A DNA stretch of 64,000 bases from Pseudomonas sp. 21 (GCF_000955805.1 NZ_JYOA01000003.1:149540-213539), one strand, 5' to 3'; counted from the stretch's first letter, positions 43,807 through 59,086 are shown. Numbers and translations: made by a program. The notes: a model not told the origin generated them from the letters alone.

Positions 43807-44991
43807 ATGTTTGAACTGGTAGATAACGTCCCGCAAACAGCAGTCATCAAGGTGATCGGCGTAGGTGGTGGCGGCGGCAATGCCGTGAACCACATGGCCA
43901 AGAACAACGTTGATGGCGTCGAATTCATTTGCGCCAACACCGATGCGCAGGCGCTGAAGAACATCGCCGCGCGCACCGTACTGCAACTCGGCCCGGGTGT
44001 GACCAAGGGCCTGGGCGCTGGCGCCAACCCTGAAGTAGGCCGCCAGGCCGCCATCGAGGACCGCGAGCGTATCGCCGAAGTCCTGGAAGGCGCCGACATG
44101 GTCTTCATCACCACCGGCATGGGTGGCGGTACCGGTACCGGTGCTGCACCGATCATCGCCGAAGTGGCCAAGGAGATGGGCATCCTCACCGTTGCGGTGG
44201 TGACCCGTCCGTTCCCGTTCGAGGGTCGCAAGCGCATGCAGATCGCCGATGAAGGCATCCGCTCGCTGGCTGAAAGCGTCGACTCGCTGATCACCATCCC
44301 GAACGAAAAACTGCTGACCATCCTGGGCAAGGACGCGAGCCTGCTGGCCGCCTTCGCCAAGGCTGACGATGTACTGGCCGGTGCCGTTCGCGGTATCTCC
44401 GACATCATCAAGCGCCCGGGCATGATCAACGTCGACTTCGCCGACGTGAAAACCGTCATGAGCGAAATGGGCATGGCCATGATGGGTACCGGCTGCGCCA
44501 GCGGCCCGAACCGCGCTCGCGAGGCTACCGAAGCCGCGATCCGCAACCCGCTGCTGGAAGACGTCAACCTGCAGGGCGCCCGTGGCATCCTGGTGAACAT
44601 CACCGCCGGTCCGGACCTGTCCCTGGGCGAGTACTCCGACGTGGGTAACATCATCGAGCAGTTCGCTTCCGAGCACGCCACCGTGAAAGTGGGCACCGTG
44701 ATCGACCCGGACATGCGCGACGAGCTGCACGTCACCGTCGTTGCCACCGGTCTGGGCGCTCGCCTGGAGAAGCCGGTCAAGGTCGTCGACAACACCGTTC
44801 AGACCCAGGCCGTCAGCACCCAGGCTCCGGTTCAGCGCGAGCAGCAGTCGGTGAACTACCGTGACCTGGACCGTCCGACCGTCATGCGCAACCAGAGCCA
44901 CGGCGGCGCAGCCACCGCGGCCAAGCTGAATCCGCAGGACGATCTGGACTATCTGGACATCCCGGCCTTCCTGCGTCGTCAGGCCGATTGA
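43807..44991 (+). CDS. ftsZ: Cell division protein FtsZ
   Basis: A 394-residue tubulin homologue that forms the Z ring. The GTP-binding signature GGGTGTGAAPIIAEVAKEMG (about 104-123), the N-terminal VIGVGGGGGNAVNHM, and the synergy loop region NVDFADVKTVM are present. A variable linker (about 318-378) leads to the conserved C-terminal peptide LDIPAFLRRQAD, which binds FtsA, ZipA and MinC. AAAGGAAGGAGAGGGGAA gives an unusually strong ribosome site. Confidence 0.98.
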   Translation: MFELVDNVPQTAVIKVIGVGGGGGNAVNHMAKNNVDGVEFICANTDAQALKNIAARTVLQLGPGVTKGLGAGANPEVGRQAAIEDRERIAEVLEGADMVFITTGMGGGTGTGAAPIIAEVAKEMGILTVAVVTRPFPFEGRKRMQIADEGIRSLAESVDSLITIPNEKLLTILGKDASLLAAFAKADDVLAGAVRGISDIIKRPGMINVDFADVKTVMSEMGMAMMGTGCASGPNRAREATEAAIRNPLLEDVNLQGARGILVNITAGPDLSLGEYSDVGNIIEQFASEHATVKVGTVIDPDMRDELHVTVVATGLGARLEKPVKVVDNTVQTQAVSTQAPVQREQQSVNYRDLDRPTVMRNQSHGGAATAAKLNPQDDLDYLDIPAFLRRQAD

Positions 44992-46015
<1,024 letters not shown>

Positions 46016-46044
46016 GGAAACCTCCTCCTTTCAGCTACAACTTC

Positions 46045-46072
46045 AAAGGCCACCCTCGGGTGGCCTTTTTTT
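46045..46072. terminator. Terminator after lpxC
   Basis: An 11-bp stem AAAGGCCACCC with GGGTGGCCTTT and a T-run of seven. It is the first intrinsic terminator I find after the mraZ promoter, about 17.9 kb upstream. dciA converges from the right. Confidence 0.9.
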
Positions 46073-46084
46073 ATGCCTGCGCTT

Positions 46085-46552
46085 TTATTCCTGGTCCGCT
46101 TCCGGCGGTTTGCGGCTGCGGCTGGCGAGGCGCTCGAGGGCGGCCTTGAGTTGCGGATTGCTGATGCCTTCGGCGGCCTCGTGCAGGGTAGCGGAGGCGG
46201 ACTCGGTGATGCGGTTGGTATTCACCCGGGTTGGTGCCTGGATCACCGGCTGCACCTTGAACAGGATGCGCGCCAGGCCCCTGAACTCCTCGAACGAGGC
46301 CAGTTGTCGCAGCAGGCGATTCTGCTGGTAGCGCAGGCGCGTGGCCCAGTGGCCATCGGTGACCACCAGCAGCAGGCTACCTTCACGCCAGGAGGCGACG
46401 CGGCAGTAAGGGCGCGCGGCGGGCTGCAGTTGCGAGTCGAGCAGTTCCTGAAGACGCGAGAGGCGCTGCGCCTGGGCGAACAGCGACTGCAGCGGCTTGG
46501 CTTCGCGCAGCAGCTTGGTCATCGCCTTGGCGGGCAGGGGGCGGAAGGCCAT
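46085..46552 (-). CDS. dciA: DUF721 protein, DciA-type helicase loader
   Basis: A 155-residue protein of the DUF721/DciA family, the replicative-helicase (DnaB) loader or operator of bacteria that lack DnaC. The N-terminal KH-like domain spans about 15-100 (LQSLFAQAQRLSRLQELLDSQL, then GSLLLVVTDGHWATRLRYQQ); the C-terminal part (about 105-155) looks disordered and basic, as in P. aeruginosa DciA. The start is ATG 46552 (MAFRPLPAKAM); a non-ATG start three codons up is possible. lpxC and secA flank it. Confidence 0.85.
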   Translation of the reverse strand: MAFRPLPAKAMTKLLREAKPLQSLFAQAQRLSRLQELLDSQLQPAARPYCRVASWREGSLLLVVTDGHWATRLRYQQNRLLRQLASFEEFRGLARILFKVQPVIQAPTRVNTNRITESASATLHEAAEGISNPQLKAALERLASRSRKPPEADQE

Positions 46553-46842
46553 CGAGAGCAACCGGGAGTGAATGAAGAAGGATGGTAACAGATGCGCTCA
46601 GGGCCAGATGCCACCGTCCACCCTTGAAGTTGCCCGGCTGCGTCACCATATCACCCACTCGGATCCAAAGTTGTCCGCCCATGCATTGCCCCCAAGCTCG
46701 CAGAATGCGAAGCTTCGGAGGATGACTTCGGCACTTTTTTCCCGGTAGTTTCCGGGTAGAATGCCCGCTTCATTGCCGTTCCGCGCCGCGGCCAGCCAGT
46801 CGGGCAGCCCTCCAATTCTCCAGTTCGGATGACCCAGTCGAT
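46553..46842. promoter_or_regulatory. secA promoter region: dciA / secA divergent region (290 bp)
   Basis: I see no gene. TAGAAT at 46757-46762 followed by GCCCGC is a probable secA -10 box with a poor -35. It lies at the end of an 11-base near-repeat in tandem (TTTCCCGGTAG at 46738, TTTCCGGGTAG at 46749). No secM-like ORF with an arrest sequence is visible. Just before ATG 46843 no clear ribosome site stands out. Confidence 0.4.
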
Positions 46843-49593
46843 ATGTTTGCGCCTTTGTTGAAAAAACTCTTTGGAAGCAAGAACGAGCGCGAAGTGAAGC
46901 GCATGGCCAAGCTGGTCCAGGCCATCAATGCACTCGAGCCCCAGATGGTCCCGCTTTCCGATGAGCAACTGAAGGCCAAGACCGAAGAGTTCAAGGCACG
47001 CGTCGCCAAGGGCGAGACCCTCGACCAGATCCTTCCGGAAGCCTTCGCCGTTGCCCGCGAGGCCGGCAAGCGCGTGATGGGCATGCGCCACTTCGACGTC
47101 CAGCTGATCGGCGGCATGACCCTGCACGAAGGCAAGATCGCCGAGATGCGTACCGGTGAGGGCAAGACCCTCGTGGGTACCCTGGCTGTCTACCTGAACG
47201 CCCTGTCCGGCAAAGGCGTGCACGTGGTCACCGTGAACGACTACCTGGCCCGCCGCGACGCCAACTGGATGCGTCCGCTGTACGAGTTCCTCGGCCTTTC
47301 CGTGGGTATCGTCAGCCCGTTCCAGCCGCCGGAAGAGAAGCGCGCTGCCTACGCCTCCGACATCACCTACGGCACCAACAACGAATTCGGCTTCGACTAC
47401 CTGCGCGACAACATGGCGTTCAGCCTGGAAGACAAGTTCCAGCGTGAACTGAACTTCGCCGTGGTCGACGAAGTGGACTCCATCCTCATCGACGAGGCGC
47501 GGACTCCGCTGATCATCTCCGGCCAGGCCGAAGACAGCTCCGAGCTGTACATCAAGATCAACAAGCTGATCCCGCGCCTGAAGCGCCACATCGAGGAAGT
47601 CGAAGGCCAGGTGACCCAGCAGGGCCACTACAGCATTGACGAGAAGACCCGTCAGGTCGAACTCAACGAGCAGGGCCATGCCTACGTCGAGGAGCTGCTG
47701 ACCCAGAACGGCCTGCTGGCCGAGGGCGAGAGCCTCTACTCGGCGCACAACCTCAGCCTGCTGACCCACGTCTACGCCGCGCTGCGCGCCCACACCCTGT
47801 TCCACCGCAACGTGGAATATATCGTCCAGGGCGACCAGGTCCTGCTGATCGACGAGCACACCGGCCGTACCATGCCGGGCCGCCGCCTCTCCGAAGGCCT
47901 GCACCAGGCCATCGAGGCGAAGGAAAACCTGCCGATCCAGGCCGAGAGCCAGACCCTGGCCTCGACCACCTTCCAGAACTACTTCCGCCTCTACACCAAG
48001 CTGGCCGGCATGACCGGCACCGCCGACACCGAGGCCTTCGAGTTCCGCCAGACCTACGGCCTCGACGTGGTGGTGATCCCCACCCACCGTCCGGTAGCCC
48101 GTAAGGACTTCAACGACCTGGTCTACCTGACCCAGGACGAGAAGTACGCCGCCATCATCACCGACGTGCAGCAGTGCCAGGCGCTGGGCCGTCCGATCCT
48201 CGTGGGCACCGCTTCAGTCGAGACCTCCGAATACGTCTCGCAGCTGCTGCAGAACGCCGGCATCGAGCACAAGGTACTGAACGCCAAGTACCACGAGAAG
48301 GAAGCCGAGATCATCGCCCAGGCCGGTCGTCCGGGCTCGGTCACCATCGCCACCAACATGGCCGGTCGGGGTACCGACATCCTGCTGGGCGGCAACTGGG
48401 AAGTGGAAGTCGCCGCGCTGGAGAACCCCACCGACGAGCAGGTTGCGCAGATCAAGGCCGACTGGCAGAAGCGTCACCAGCAGGTCATCGAGTCGGGCGG
48501 CCTGCACGTGATCGCCTCCGAGCGCCACGAATCCCGCCGTATCGACAACCAGCTGCGCGGCCGTGCCGGTCGCCAGGGCGACCCGGGCTCCAGCCGCTTC
48601 TACCTGTCGCTGGAAGACCACCTGATGCGCATCTTCGCCTCCGACCGGGTGAAGAACTTCATGAAGGCTCTCGGTATGCAGCCGGGCGAGGCGATCGAGC
48701 ACCGCATGGTGACCAACGCCATCGAAAAGGCGCAGCGCAAGGTCGAAGGCCGCAACTTCGATATCCGTAAGCAACTGCTGGAGTTCGACGACGTCGCCAA
48801 CGAGCAGCGCAAGGTGATCTACCACATGCGCAACACCCTGCTCGCGGCCGACAACATCGGCGAGACCATCGTCGAGTTCCGCGAAGAGACCCTGAACAAC
48901 ACCGTCAGCGAGCACATCCCGCCGCAGTCGCTGCCAGAGCAGTGGGACGTCGCCGGTCTGGAAGCCGCGCTGTACAGCGATTTCGGCCTGAAGCTGCCGA
49001 TCCAGCAGTGGCTGGACGACGACGAGAAGCTCTACGAGGAAACCCTGCGCGAGAAGATCCTCACCGAGCTGGTCGCGGCCTATAACGAGAAGGAAGACAT
49101 GGCGGGCGCCGAAGCCCTGCGGACCTTCGAGAAGCAGATGCTGCTGCGCGTGCTGGACGACCTGTGGAAGGACCACCTGTCCACCATGGATCACCTGCGC
49201 CACGGTATCCACCTGCGTGGCTACGCGCAGAAGAACCCGAAGCAGGAATACAAGCGCGAGTCCTTCAACCTGTTCCAGGAACTGCTGAACTCCATCAAGC
49301 GCGACACCATCCGCGTGCTGTCCTTCGTCCAGGTTCGCCGCGAAGACCCGGCCGAAGAAGAAGCCCGCCTGCGCCGCGAAGCCGAGGAAATGGCCAAGCG
49401 CATGCAGTTCCAGCACGCCGCCGCGCCGTCCATGGATCAGGTGACCGGCGAGCCGGAGGAAGAGGGTGAAGTCCCGGCCGACAACGTGGTGCCGATGGAA
49501 CCCGTCCGCAACGAACCGAAGATCGGCCGCAACGAGCCGTGCCCCTGCGGTTCGGGCAAGAAGTACAAGCACTGCCACGGTCAGGTGGAATAA
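46843..49593 (+). CDS. secA: Protein translocase ATPase SecA
   Basis: A 916-residue motor that drives proteins through SecYEG. Walker A is [13 protein letters not shown] (about 103-115), the DEAD-type box is [13 protein letters not shown], motif III/IV sequences follow, and motif VI is [17 protein letters not shown]. The far C terminus has the zinc-binding tail [13 protein letters not shown] for SecB and lipids. Length and ends match P. aeruginosa SecA. Confidence 0.98.
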   Translation: MFAPLLKKLFGSKNEREVKRMAKLVQAINALEPQMVPLSDEQLKAKTEEFKARVAKGETLDQILPEAFAVAREAGKRVMGMRHFDVQLIGGMTLHEGKIAEMRTGEGKTLVGTLAVYLNALSGKGVHVVTVNDYLARRDANWMRPLYEFLGLSVGIVSPFQPPEEKRAAYASDITYGTNNEFGFDYLRDNMAFSLEDKFQRELNFAVVDEVDSILIDEARTPLIISGQAEDSSELYIKINKLIPRLKRHIEEVEGQVTQQGHYSIDEKTRQVELNEQGHAYVEELLTQNGLLAEGESLYSAHNLSLLTHVYAALRAHTLFHRNVEYIVQGDQVLLIDEHTGRTMPGRRLSEGLHQAIEAKENLPIQAESQTLASTTFQNYFRLYTKLAGMTGTADTEAFEFRQTYGLDVVVIPTHRPVARKDFNDLVYLTQDEKYAAIITDVQQCQALGRPILVGTASVETSEYVSQLLQNAGIEHKVLNAKYHEKEAEIIAQAGRPGSVTIATNMAGRGTDILLGGNWEVEVAALENPTDEQVAQIKADWQKRHQQVIESGGLHVIASERHESRRIDNQLRGRAGRQGDPGSSRFYLSLEDHLMRIFASDRVKNFMKALGMQPGEAIEHRMVTNAIEKAQRKVEGRNFDIRKQLLEFDDVANEQRKVIYHMRNTLLAADNIGETIVEFREETLNNTVSEHIPPQSLPEQWDVAGLEAALYSDFGLKLPIQQWLDDDEKLYEETLREKILTELVAAYNEKEDMAGAEALRTFEKQMLLRVLDDLWKDHLSTMDHLRHGIHLRGYAQKNPKQEYKRESFNLFQELLNSIKRDTIRVLSFVQVRREDPAEEEARLRREAEEMAKRMQFQHAAAPSMDQVTGEPEEEGEVPADNVVPMEPVRNEPKIGRNEPCPCGSGKKYKHCHGQVE

Positions 49594-49613
49594 CCCCTCC
49601 CGACCCTGAAACC

Positions 49614-49649
49614 AACGCCGCGACCGGCCCTGCCGCTCGCGGCGTTTTT
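49614..49649 (+). terminator. Terminator after secA
   Basis: A 10-bp stem AACGCCGCGA with TCGCGGCGTT, a 13-base GC-rich loop, and five T residues, starting 21 bases after the stop. Confidence 0.8.
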
Positions 49650-49701
49650 CTCATTTGATCCACTGATTAGATGATTCACTGACTCGATAGGAGCGCGCCA
49701 C

Positions 49702-50919
49702 ATGGCTGTTGGTCTCGGCCCCATGTCCACCCTGCACCCGGTCCCCGGTTTCGAACTCGGCATCGCCTCTGCCGGCATCAAACGACCCGGCCGCAAGGAC
49801 ATCGTGGTGATGCGCTGCGCCGAAGGCTCCACCGTCGCCGGTGTGTTCACCACCAACGCCTTCTGCGCCGCTCCGGTGATCCTCGCGCGCAAGCGCTTCC
49901 TGGGCCCGGTGCGCTACCTGCTGACCAACACCGGCAACGCCAACGCGGGCACCGGCGAGCCGGGCCTGGCCAATGCCACCCGCACCTGCGCCAAGCTGGC
50001 CGAGCTGGCTGGCGTGTCGGAAAACGCCGTGCTGCCGTACTCCACCGGCGTGATCGGCGAGCCGCTGCCGGTCGAGAAGATCGAAGCCGCGCTGCCCGCC
50101 GCGCTGGCTAACCTGTCTGTGGATAACTGGGCCGACGCCGCCGCCGGCATCATGACCACCGACACCCTGCCCAAGGGCGCCAGCCGCCAGTTCCAGCACG
50201 ACGGCGTGACCATCACCGTCACCGGCATCAGCAAGGGCGCCGGCATGATCAAGCCGAACATGGCCACCATGCTCGGTTACATCGCCACCGACGCCAAGGT
50301 TGCCCAGGGCGTGCTGCAGGACCTGCTGCGCGACGCGTCGAACAAGTCGTTCAACCGCATCACCATCGACGGCGACACCTCCACCAACGATTGCTGCATG
50401 CTGGTCGCCACCGGCCAGGCCGCGCTGCCGGAAATCACCGCCGCCTCCGGTGCGTTGTTCACCGCACTGAAACAGGCTGTGCTGGAAGTGTCCATGGAGC
50501 TGGCCCAGGCCATCGTCCGTGACGGTGAAGGCGCCACCAAGTTCGTCACCGTGCAGGTGAACGGCGGCGCGACTCACCAGGAGTGCCTGGACGTCGGCTA
50601 CGCCGTGTCCCACTCGCCGCTGATCAAGACCGCGCTGTTCGCTTCCGACCCGAACTGGGGGCGTATCCTCGCCGCCGTCGGCCGTGCCGGCGTGCCCGAC
50701 CTGGATGTCAGCCTGATCGACGTGTTCCTGGACGACGTGGCCATCGCCAGCCGTGGCTGCCGCGCCACCAGCTACACCGAGGACCAGGGCGCGAAGGTGA
50801 TGGCCCAGGAAGAGATCACCATCCGCATCGATCTCGGCCGCGGCACCTGCAGCGAGACCATCTGGACCACCGACCTGTCCCACGAGTACGTGAAGATCAA
50901 CGCGGAATACCGTACCTGA
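49702..50919 (+). CDS. argJ: Bifunctional glutamate N-acetyltransferase / amino-acid acetyltransferase
   Basis: A 405-residue Ntn-hydrolase-type enzyme of the arginine cycle that moves acetyl from N-acetylornithine to glutamate. It cleaves itself before Thr in [15 protein letters not shown]; the Thr becomes the nucleophile of the beta chain. The oxyanion pair region [13 protein letters not shown] is present. ATG 49702 follows TAGGAGCGCGCC. Confidence 0.96.
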   Translation: MAVGLGPMSTLHPVPGFELGIASAGIKRPGRKDIVVMRCAEGSTVAGVFTTNAFCAAPVILARKRFLGPVRYLLTNTGNANAGTGEPGLANATRTCAKLAELAGVSENAVLPYSTGVIGEPLPVEKIEAALPAALANLSVDNWADAAAGIMTTDTLPKGASRQFQHDGVTITVTGISKGAGMIKPNMATMLGYIATDAKVAQGVLQDLLRDASNKSFNRITIDGDTSTNDCCMLVATGQAALPEITAASGALFTALKQAVLEVSMELAQAIVRDGEGATKFVTVQVNGGATHQECLDVGYAVSHSPLIKTALFASDPNWGRILAAVGRAGVPDLDVSLIDVFLDDVAIASRGCRATSYTEDQGAKVMAQEEITIRIDLGRGTCSETIWTTDLSHEYVKINAEYRT

Positions 50920-50971
50920 TCGACGCGTCAGCGCTGGCGCGGAGCTCGCGCTGGCGCCTCGTGCGCCTTGC

Positions 50972-51015
50972 ATTCCCGATTTTCATCGAAGGATGAAAAT
51001 CGGGAATTTGTTTTC
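50972..51015 (+). terminator. Perfect 16-bp hairpin after argJ
   Basis: ATTCCCGATTTTCATC (50972-50987) pairs without mismatch with GATGAAAATCGGGAAT (50992-51007) around a GAAG loop, then TTGTTTTC. It probably ends argJ transcription. It has more AT in the stem than the other terminators in the window. Confidence 0.7.
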
Positions 51016-51067
51016 ATGGCTCGCTCGCCCTAAGGTCTTCTGATTGACCCTGACGAGCACCGCGACC

Positions 51068-51697
51068 ATGTCCCTTACCCTGATCATCGGCAGCAAGAAT
51101 CTCTCCTCCTGGTCCCTGCGCGGCTGGCTGGCCATGCAGCTCACCGGCGCCGAGTTCGAGGAAATCCTGATTCCCCTGGGCGGCCAGAACACCGCGCGGC
51201 GCATCCGCGAGCACTCGCCCAGCGGCAAGGTGCCGGCGCTCAAGTGCGAGCACGGGCTGATCTGGGATTCCCTGGCGATTGCCGAATACCTCGCCGAACG
51301 CTTCCCTGAAGCGCACCTCTGGCCCCGTGGCGAAGCGGCCCGCGCCCTGGCGCGGTCGGTCTGCGCCGAGATGCACAGTGGCTTCATGGCGCTGCGCTCG
51401 CACATGCCCATGGACATCCAGCGCAACCAGCCGCTGGCCGAGGTGCCCGAAGCGGTGGAAGCCGATATCGCCCGCGTTGTCGAGTTATGGGCTCTGTGTC
51501 GCCAGCAGTTCGGCCAGGACGGCCCGTTCCTGTTCGGCCATGCCAGCATCGCCGATGCCTTCTACGCACCCATCGCCACCCGCCTGCGCAGCTACTGCGT
51601 GACGTTGCCCATCGAGGCGCAGAACTACGTCGATGCGATCTACGCCTGGCCGGCCTTCCGCCCGTGGCTGGACGCGGCGATGGTCGAACGTGCCTGA
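51068..51697 (+). CDS. Glutathione S-transferase family protein
   Basis: A 209-residue protein of the GST superfamily: thioredoxin-like domain (about 1-80, LIIGSKNLSSWSLRGWLAMQ, with SSWS where a catalytic Ser or Cys would lie, and the GSH-contact ES-type segment SGKVPAL... WDSLAIAEYLAE) and a helical C-terminal domain. The Ser-rich start suggests the zeta/YfcF-like group. The substrate is unknown. The start ATG 51068 (MSLTLIIGSKN) is preferred to an upstream in-frame start. Confidence 0.85.
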   Translation: MSLTLIIGSKNLSSWSLRGWLAMQLTGAEFEEILIPLGGQNTARRIREHSPSGKVPALKCEHGLIWDSLAIAEYLAERFPEAHLWPRGEAARALARSVCAEMHSGFMALRSHMPMDIQRNQPLAEVPEAVEADIARVVELWALCRQQFGQDGPFLFGHASIADAFYAPIATRLRSYCVTLPIEAQNYVDAIYAWPAFRPWLDAAMVERA

Positions 51698-51722
51698 ACC
51701 CGGCGGCCAATGACGGTAGAAT
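51694..51722 (+). promoter_or_regulatory. Possible promoter of the Nudix fusion gene
   Basis: -10 TAGAAT (51717-51722) followed by GCCCGCC, with a weak -35 CTGAAC (51694-51699) at 17 bases. The ten bases GGTAGAATGCCCGC also occur before secA, apart from the leading base. Confidence 0.4.
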
Positions 51723-51768
51723 GCCCGCCTGCGCGGGCCTTGCCTGAATCGGATTGAGGAGTAGCACT

Positions 51769-52719
51769 GTGAAACGAGTACATGTCGCCGCCGCCGTGAT
51801 TCGCGGACTCGATGGCCGGGTGCTGATCGCCCGCCGTCCGGACGACAAGCACCAGGGCGGCCTCTGGGAGTTTCCCGGTGGCAAGGTGGAAGAGGGCGAA
51901 GCGGTGCCGGTCGCCCTGGCCCGCGAGCTGAAGGAAGAACTGGGCATTGACGTCGAGCAGGCGCGCCCGCTGATCCGGGTGCAGCACGACTACAGCGACA
52001 AGCACGTGTTGCTGGATGTGTGGGAAGTCTCGGCTTTTTCCGGCGCCCCCCACGGTGCCGAAGGCCAGCCGCTGGCCTGGGTCGCCCCGCGCGACCTGGC
52101 GGACTATGAGTTCCCGGCGGCCAACGAGCCCATCGTGCAGGCTGCGCGCCTGCCCGATCGCTACCTGATCACCCCCGACGGCCTGGAAATTCCTCAACTG
52201 GTCCAGGGCGTGCGCGCCGCAGTGGCCAGCGGCATCCGCCTGATCCAGCTGCGCGCGCCGAACATGTACAGCCCCGAGTACCGTGACCTCGCCGTCGACG
52301 TGCAAGGCCTGTGCGCCGGCAAGGCGCAGCTGATGCTCAAGGGCCCGCTGGAGTGGCTGGGCGACTTCCCGGCGGCCGGCTGGCACCTGACCTCCGAGCA
52401 ACTGCGCAAGTACGCGCCCAATGGTCGGCCGTTCCCCCGCGAGCGCCTGCTCGCGGCCTCCTGCCACAGCGCGGAAGAGCTGGAGCTGGCGGCACGCATG
52501 GGTGTGGATTTCGTCACCCTGTCGCCGGTGCAGCCCACCGAGAGCCATCCGGGCGAGCCGGCGCTGGGTTGGGAAGCGGCAGCGGAGCTGATCGATGGCT
52601 TCAACCAGCCGGTGTTCCTGCTCGGCGGCGTCGGTCCGCAGGACCTGGAGCGTGCCTGGCAGGCCGGAGCCCAGGGCGTGGCGGGAATTCGCGCGTTCTG
52701 GCCGAAGGCCGAGGGCTGA
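51769..52719 (+). CDS. Nudix hydrolase fused to a thiamine-phosphate-synthase-like domain
   Basis: A 316-residue two-domain protein. The N-terminal Nudix domain (about 1-130) has an intact box, GGKVEEGEAV...ARELKEELGI (about 38-60), and resembles MutT, the 8-oxo-dGTP cleaner. The C-terminal domain (about 135-316) has the ThiE barrel pattern (YLITPD, LIQLRAPN, GVDFVTLSPVQPTESHPG, LLGGVGPQDL), but the Asn-Asp pair expected in the INDR segment is replaced (LMLKGPLEW). True thiamine synthesis by it is doubtful. The start is GTG 51769 after GGATTGAGGAG. The fusion is common in gamma-proteobacteria (from memory). Confidence 0.88.
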   Translation: MKRVHVAAAVIRGLDGRVLIARRPDDKHQGGLWEFPGGKVEEGEAVPVALARELKEELGIDVEQARPLIRVQHDYSDKHVLLDVWEVSAFSGAPHGAEGQPLAWVAPRDLADYEFPAANEPIVQAARLPDRYLITPDGLEIPQLVQGVRAAVASGIRLIQLRAPNMYSPEYRDLAVDVQGLCAGKAQLMLKGPLEWLGDFPAAGWHLTSEQLRKYAPNGRPFPRERLLAASCHSAEELELAARMGVDFVTLSPVQPTESHPGEPALGWEAAAELIDGFNQPVFLLGGVGPQDLERAWQAGAQGVAGIRAFWPKAEG

Positions 52720-52742
52720 CCTACAGCTGAGTGAGCGGCTTT

Positions 52743-52826
52743 GCAGGAGCGAGGGGGCGCCTAGCCCATGTTCGCGAACAGGCCTGGCTGAGGTGCTGGG
52801 CGGTTCGCGAGCAAGCTCGCTCCTAC
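52743..52826. repeat. REPIN-like inverted pair no. 5 (left unit is the long variant)
   Basis: The left unit at 52743-52779 (37 bp) starts GCAGGAGCGAGGGGGCGCCTAG and ends TTCGCGAAC, carrying the same extra block as the right unit of pair 1. The right unit at 52803-52826 is an exact copy of the common 24-bp unit in reverse. Confidence 0.85.
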
Positions 52827-52840
52827 AGGTTGGATGGTCG

Positions 52841-53413
52841 TCAGGCGGGCTTTTCCGCAGCCTGCCAGAGAATCTCTTCCACGCCCTGGCGGCGGGCGAT
52901 GAAGCGCGCGGCGACGAACAGCAGGTCGGACAGGCGGTTCAAGTAGCGCAGGCCCGCGCCTTCCAGCGGCTCTTCGGCATTCAGCTGCTGGCAGCGGCGC
53001 TCGGCGTTGCGTGCCTGGGCGCGGCACAGGTGGGCGAGGGCGACGAGGCGCGAGCCGCCGGGCAGGATGAAGTTCTTCAGCGGCCCGAGTTCGTCGTTCC
53101 AGCGGTCGATCACCTGCTCCAGGCGCTCGACTTCGGCATCGTTCAGCGCGCGGTATTCCGGCATCGCCAGCTCACCGCCCAGGTCGAACAGGCGATGCTG
53201 GATCGGCGCCAACACACCGATCACTTCTTCCAGCGCACTGCTGCGCGCTTCGTGCAGCCCGGCCAACAGCAGCCCGAGGTGGCTGTTCAGCTCATCCACC
53301 GCGCCCATGGCTTCCACGCGTGGGTGGTGCTTGGGCACGCGGCGGCCATCGGCCAGGCCGGTTTCTCCGGCATCGCCGGTACGGGTGTAGATCTTCGACA
53401 GGCGATTGCCCAT
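52841..53413 (-). CDS. ATP:cob(I)alamin adenosyltransferase, PduO type
   Basis: A 190-residue protein that makes adenosylcobalamin from ATP and cob(I)alamin. The PduO/MMAB N-terminal ATP loop is KIYTRTGDAGETGLADGRRV, VDELNSHLGLLLA follows, and the R-rich FILPGGSRLVALAHLCRAQARNAERR motif is intact. The stop of the sensor kinase upstream is 3 bases from this start, so they share a transcript. Confidence 0.92.
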   Translation of the reverse strand: MGNRLSKIYTRTGDAGETGLADGRRVPKHHPRVEAMGAVDELNSHLGLLLAGLHEARSSALEEVIGVLAPIQHRLFDLGGELAMPEYRALNDAEVERLEQVIDRWNDELGPLKNFILPGGSRLVALAHLCRAQARNAERRCQQLNAEEPLEGAGLRYLNRLSDLLFVAARFIARRQGVEEILWQAAEKPA

Positions 53414-53416
53414 GGC

Positions 53417-55480
<2,064 letters not shown>

Positions 55481-55525
55481 GGGCGCTTTCGTAGAAACAG
55501 GGGAGGCGGGCAGGGTAGCCCGCGA

Positions 55526-57441
<1,916 letters not shown>

Positions 57442-57526
57442 GGAAATGAATATCTCGCAAACGAGTGGGAAATGCCGACTCTCAGTGTCAGAGGCCGGGC
57501 GCGGTCTTGTCTGTCAGTTATAATGA

Positions 57527-58081
<555 letters not shown>

Positions 58082-58160
58082 TGCGCGCTGCTCTGTAAGA
58101 GCTGCGGAACCTCAGCGCCCGCGCGACGTCGCAGTAATAGAGTCGCTCGGCGAACTCCCG

Positions 58161-58193
58161 ACCGCCATGGCTTGCCATGGCGGTTTTGTTTTT
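58161..58193 (+). terminator. Terminator after yajQ
   Basis: A perfect 11-bp stem ACCGCCATGGC with GCCATGGCGGT, two-base apparent loop, then TTTGTTTTT. It lies between yajQ and the mscS gene. Confidence 0.85.
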
Positions 58194-58223
58194 GGAATGG
58201 CAATAGACAAGGGGCCTGCATCC

Positions 58224-59069
58224 ATGGATATGAATTACGAGCAGATCATGAACAGTGCGGAGGCCTGGACGCCGGTCGTCCTGGCTTACCTGGGCAATGC
58301 CGTGCTGGCGCTGTTGACCCTGCTGATCGGCTGGTGGGTGATCAACCTGTTCACCCGTCGTATCGGCGGGTTGCTGTCCACCAAGCATGTGGACAGGACG
58401 CTGCAGGGCTTCATCGGCAGCATGGTGAACATCATCCTGAAGATCCTGCTGATGGTCAGCGTGGCGTCGATGATCGGCATCCAGACCACCAGCTTCGTCG
58501 CCGCCATCGGTGCCGCCGGCCTGGCCATCGGTCTGGCGCTGCAGGGCAGCCTGTCGAACTTCGCCGGCGGCGTGCTGATCCTGTTGTTCCGCCCGTTCAA
58601 GATCGGCGACTGGATCGAAGCCCAGGGCGTTTCCGGCACGGTGGACAACATCATGATCTTCCACACCGTGCTGCGCACCGGTGACAACCGTACGGTGATC
58701 GTGCCCAATGGCGCGCTGTCCAACGGCATCATCACCAACACCTCGACCCAGACGACCCGCCAGGTGACCTTCGATGTGAAGCTGGCCTTCGACGCCGACC
58801 TGGAGGGCGCTCGTGCCATCCTCAAGGAGCTGGCGGAGGACGCGCGCGTACTCAAGTCGCCGACGCCGGTGGTGGTGGTCGCGGGCCTGGGCGAGAACTC
58901 GGTGACCCTGTCGCTGCGCCTGTGGACCGCCAACTCCGACTACTGGGCCGTCACCTTCATGCTCAACGAGCAGGTGCGCCTGCGTCTGCGCGACGCTGGC
59001 ATCGACCTGGCTCCAAACAAGGTGGTGCGCGTGGTCAAGGGTGAAGAGGATGCCGTCCTGGCGGACTGA
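58224..59069 (+). CDS. mscS: Small-conductance mechanosensitive channel (MscS)
   Basis: A 281-residue channel that opens under membrane tension in hypo-osmotic shock. Three helices; the pore helix TM3 has the Gly/Ala pattern in AAIGAAGLAIGLALQGSLSNFAGG-type sequence (about 93-115). The soluble vestibule follows (FKIGDWIEAQGVSGTVDNIMIF, VIVPNGALSNGIITN). The start is ATG 58224 because AAGGGGCC precedes it; in-frame ATGs at 58167 and 58197 are in or near the yajQ terminator. Confidence 0.93.
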   Translation: MDMNYEQIMNSAEAWTPVVLAYLGNAVLALLTLLIGWWVINLFTRRIGGLLSTKHVDRTLQGFIGSMVNIILKILLMVSVASMIGIQTTSFVAAIGAAGLAIGLALQGSLSNFAGGVLILLFRPFKIGDWIEAQGVSGTVDNIMIFHTVLRTGDNRTVIVPNGALSNGIITNTSTQTTRQVTFDVKLAFDADLEGARAILKELAEDARVLKSPTPVVVVAGLGENSVTLSLRLWTANSDYWAVTFMLNEQVRLRLRDAGIDLAPNKVVRVVKGEEDAVLAD

Positions 59070-59086
59070 TCCCTCACGCAGAACGG

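Noticed and set aside
46843-46902. Search for a secM-like arrest peptide upstream of secA
   Set aside because: No small ORF with a signal sequence and an arrest-type C terminus in the 290 bases before secA.
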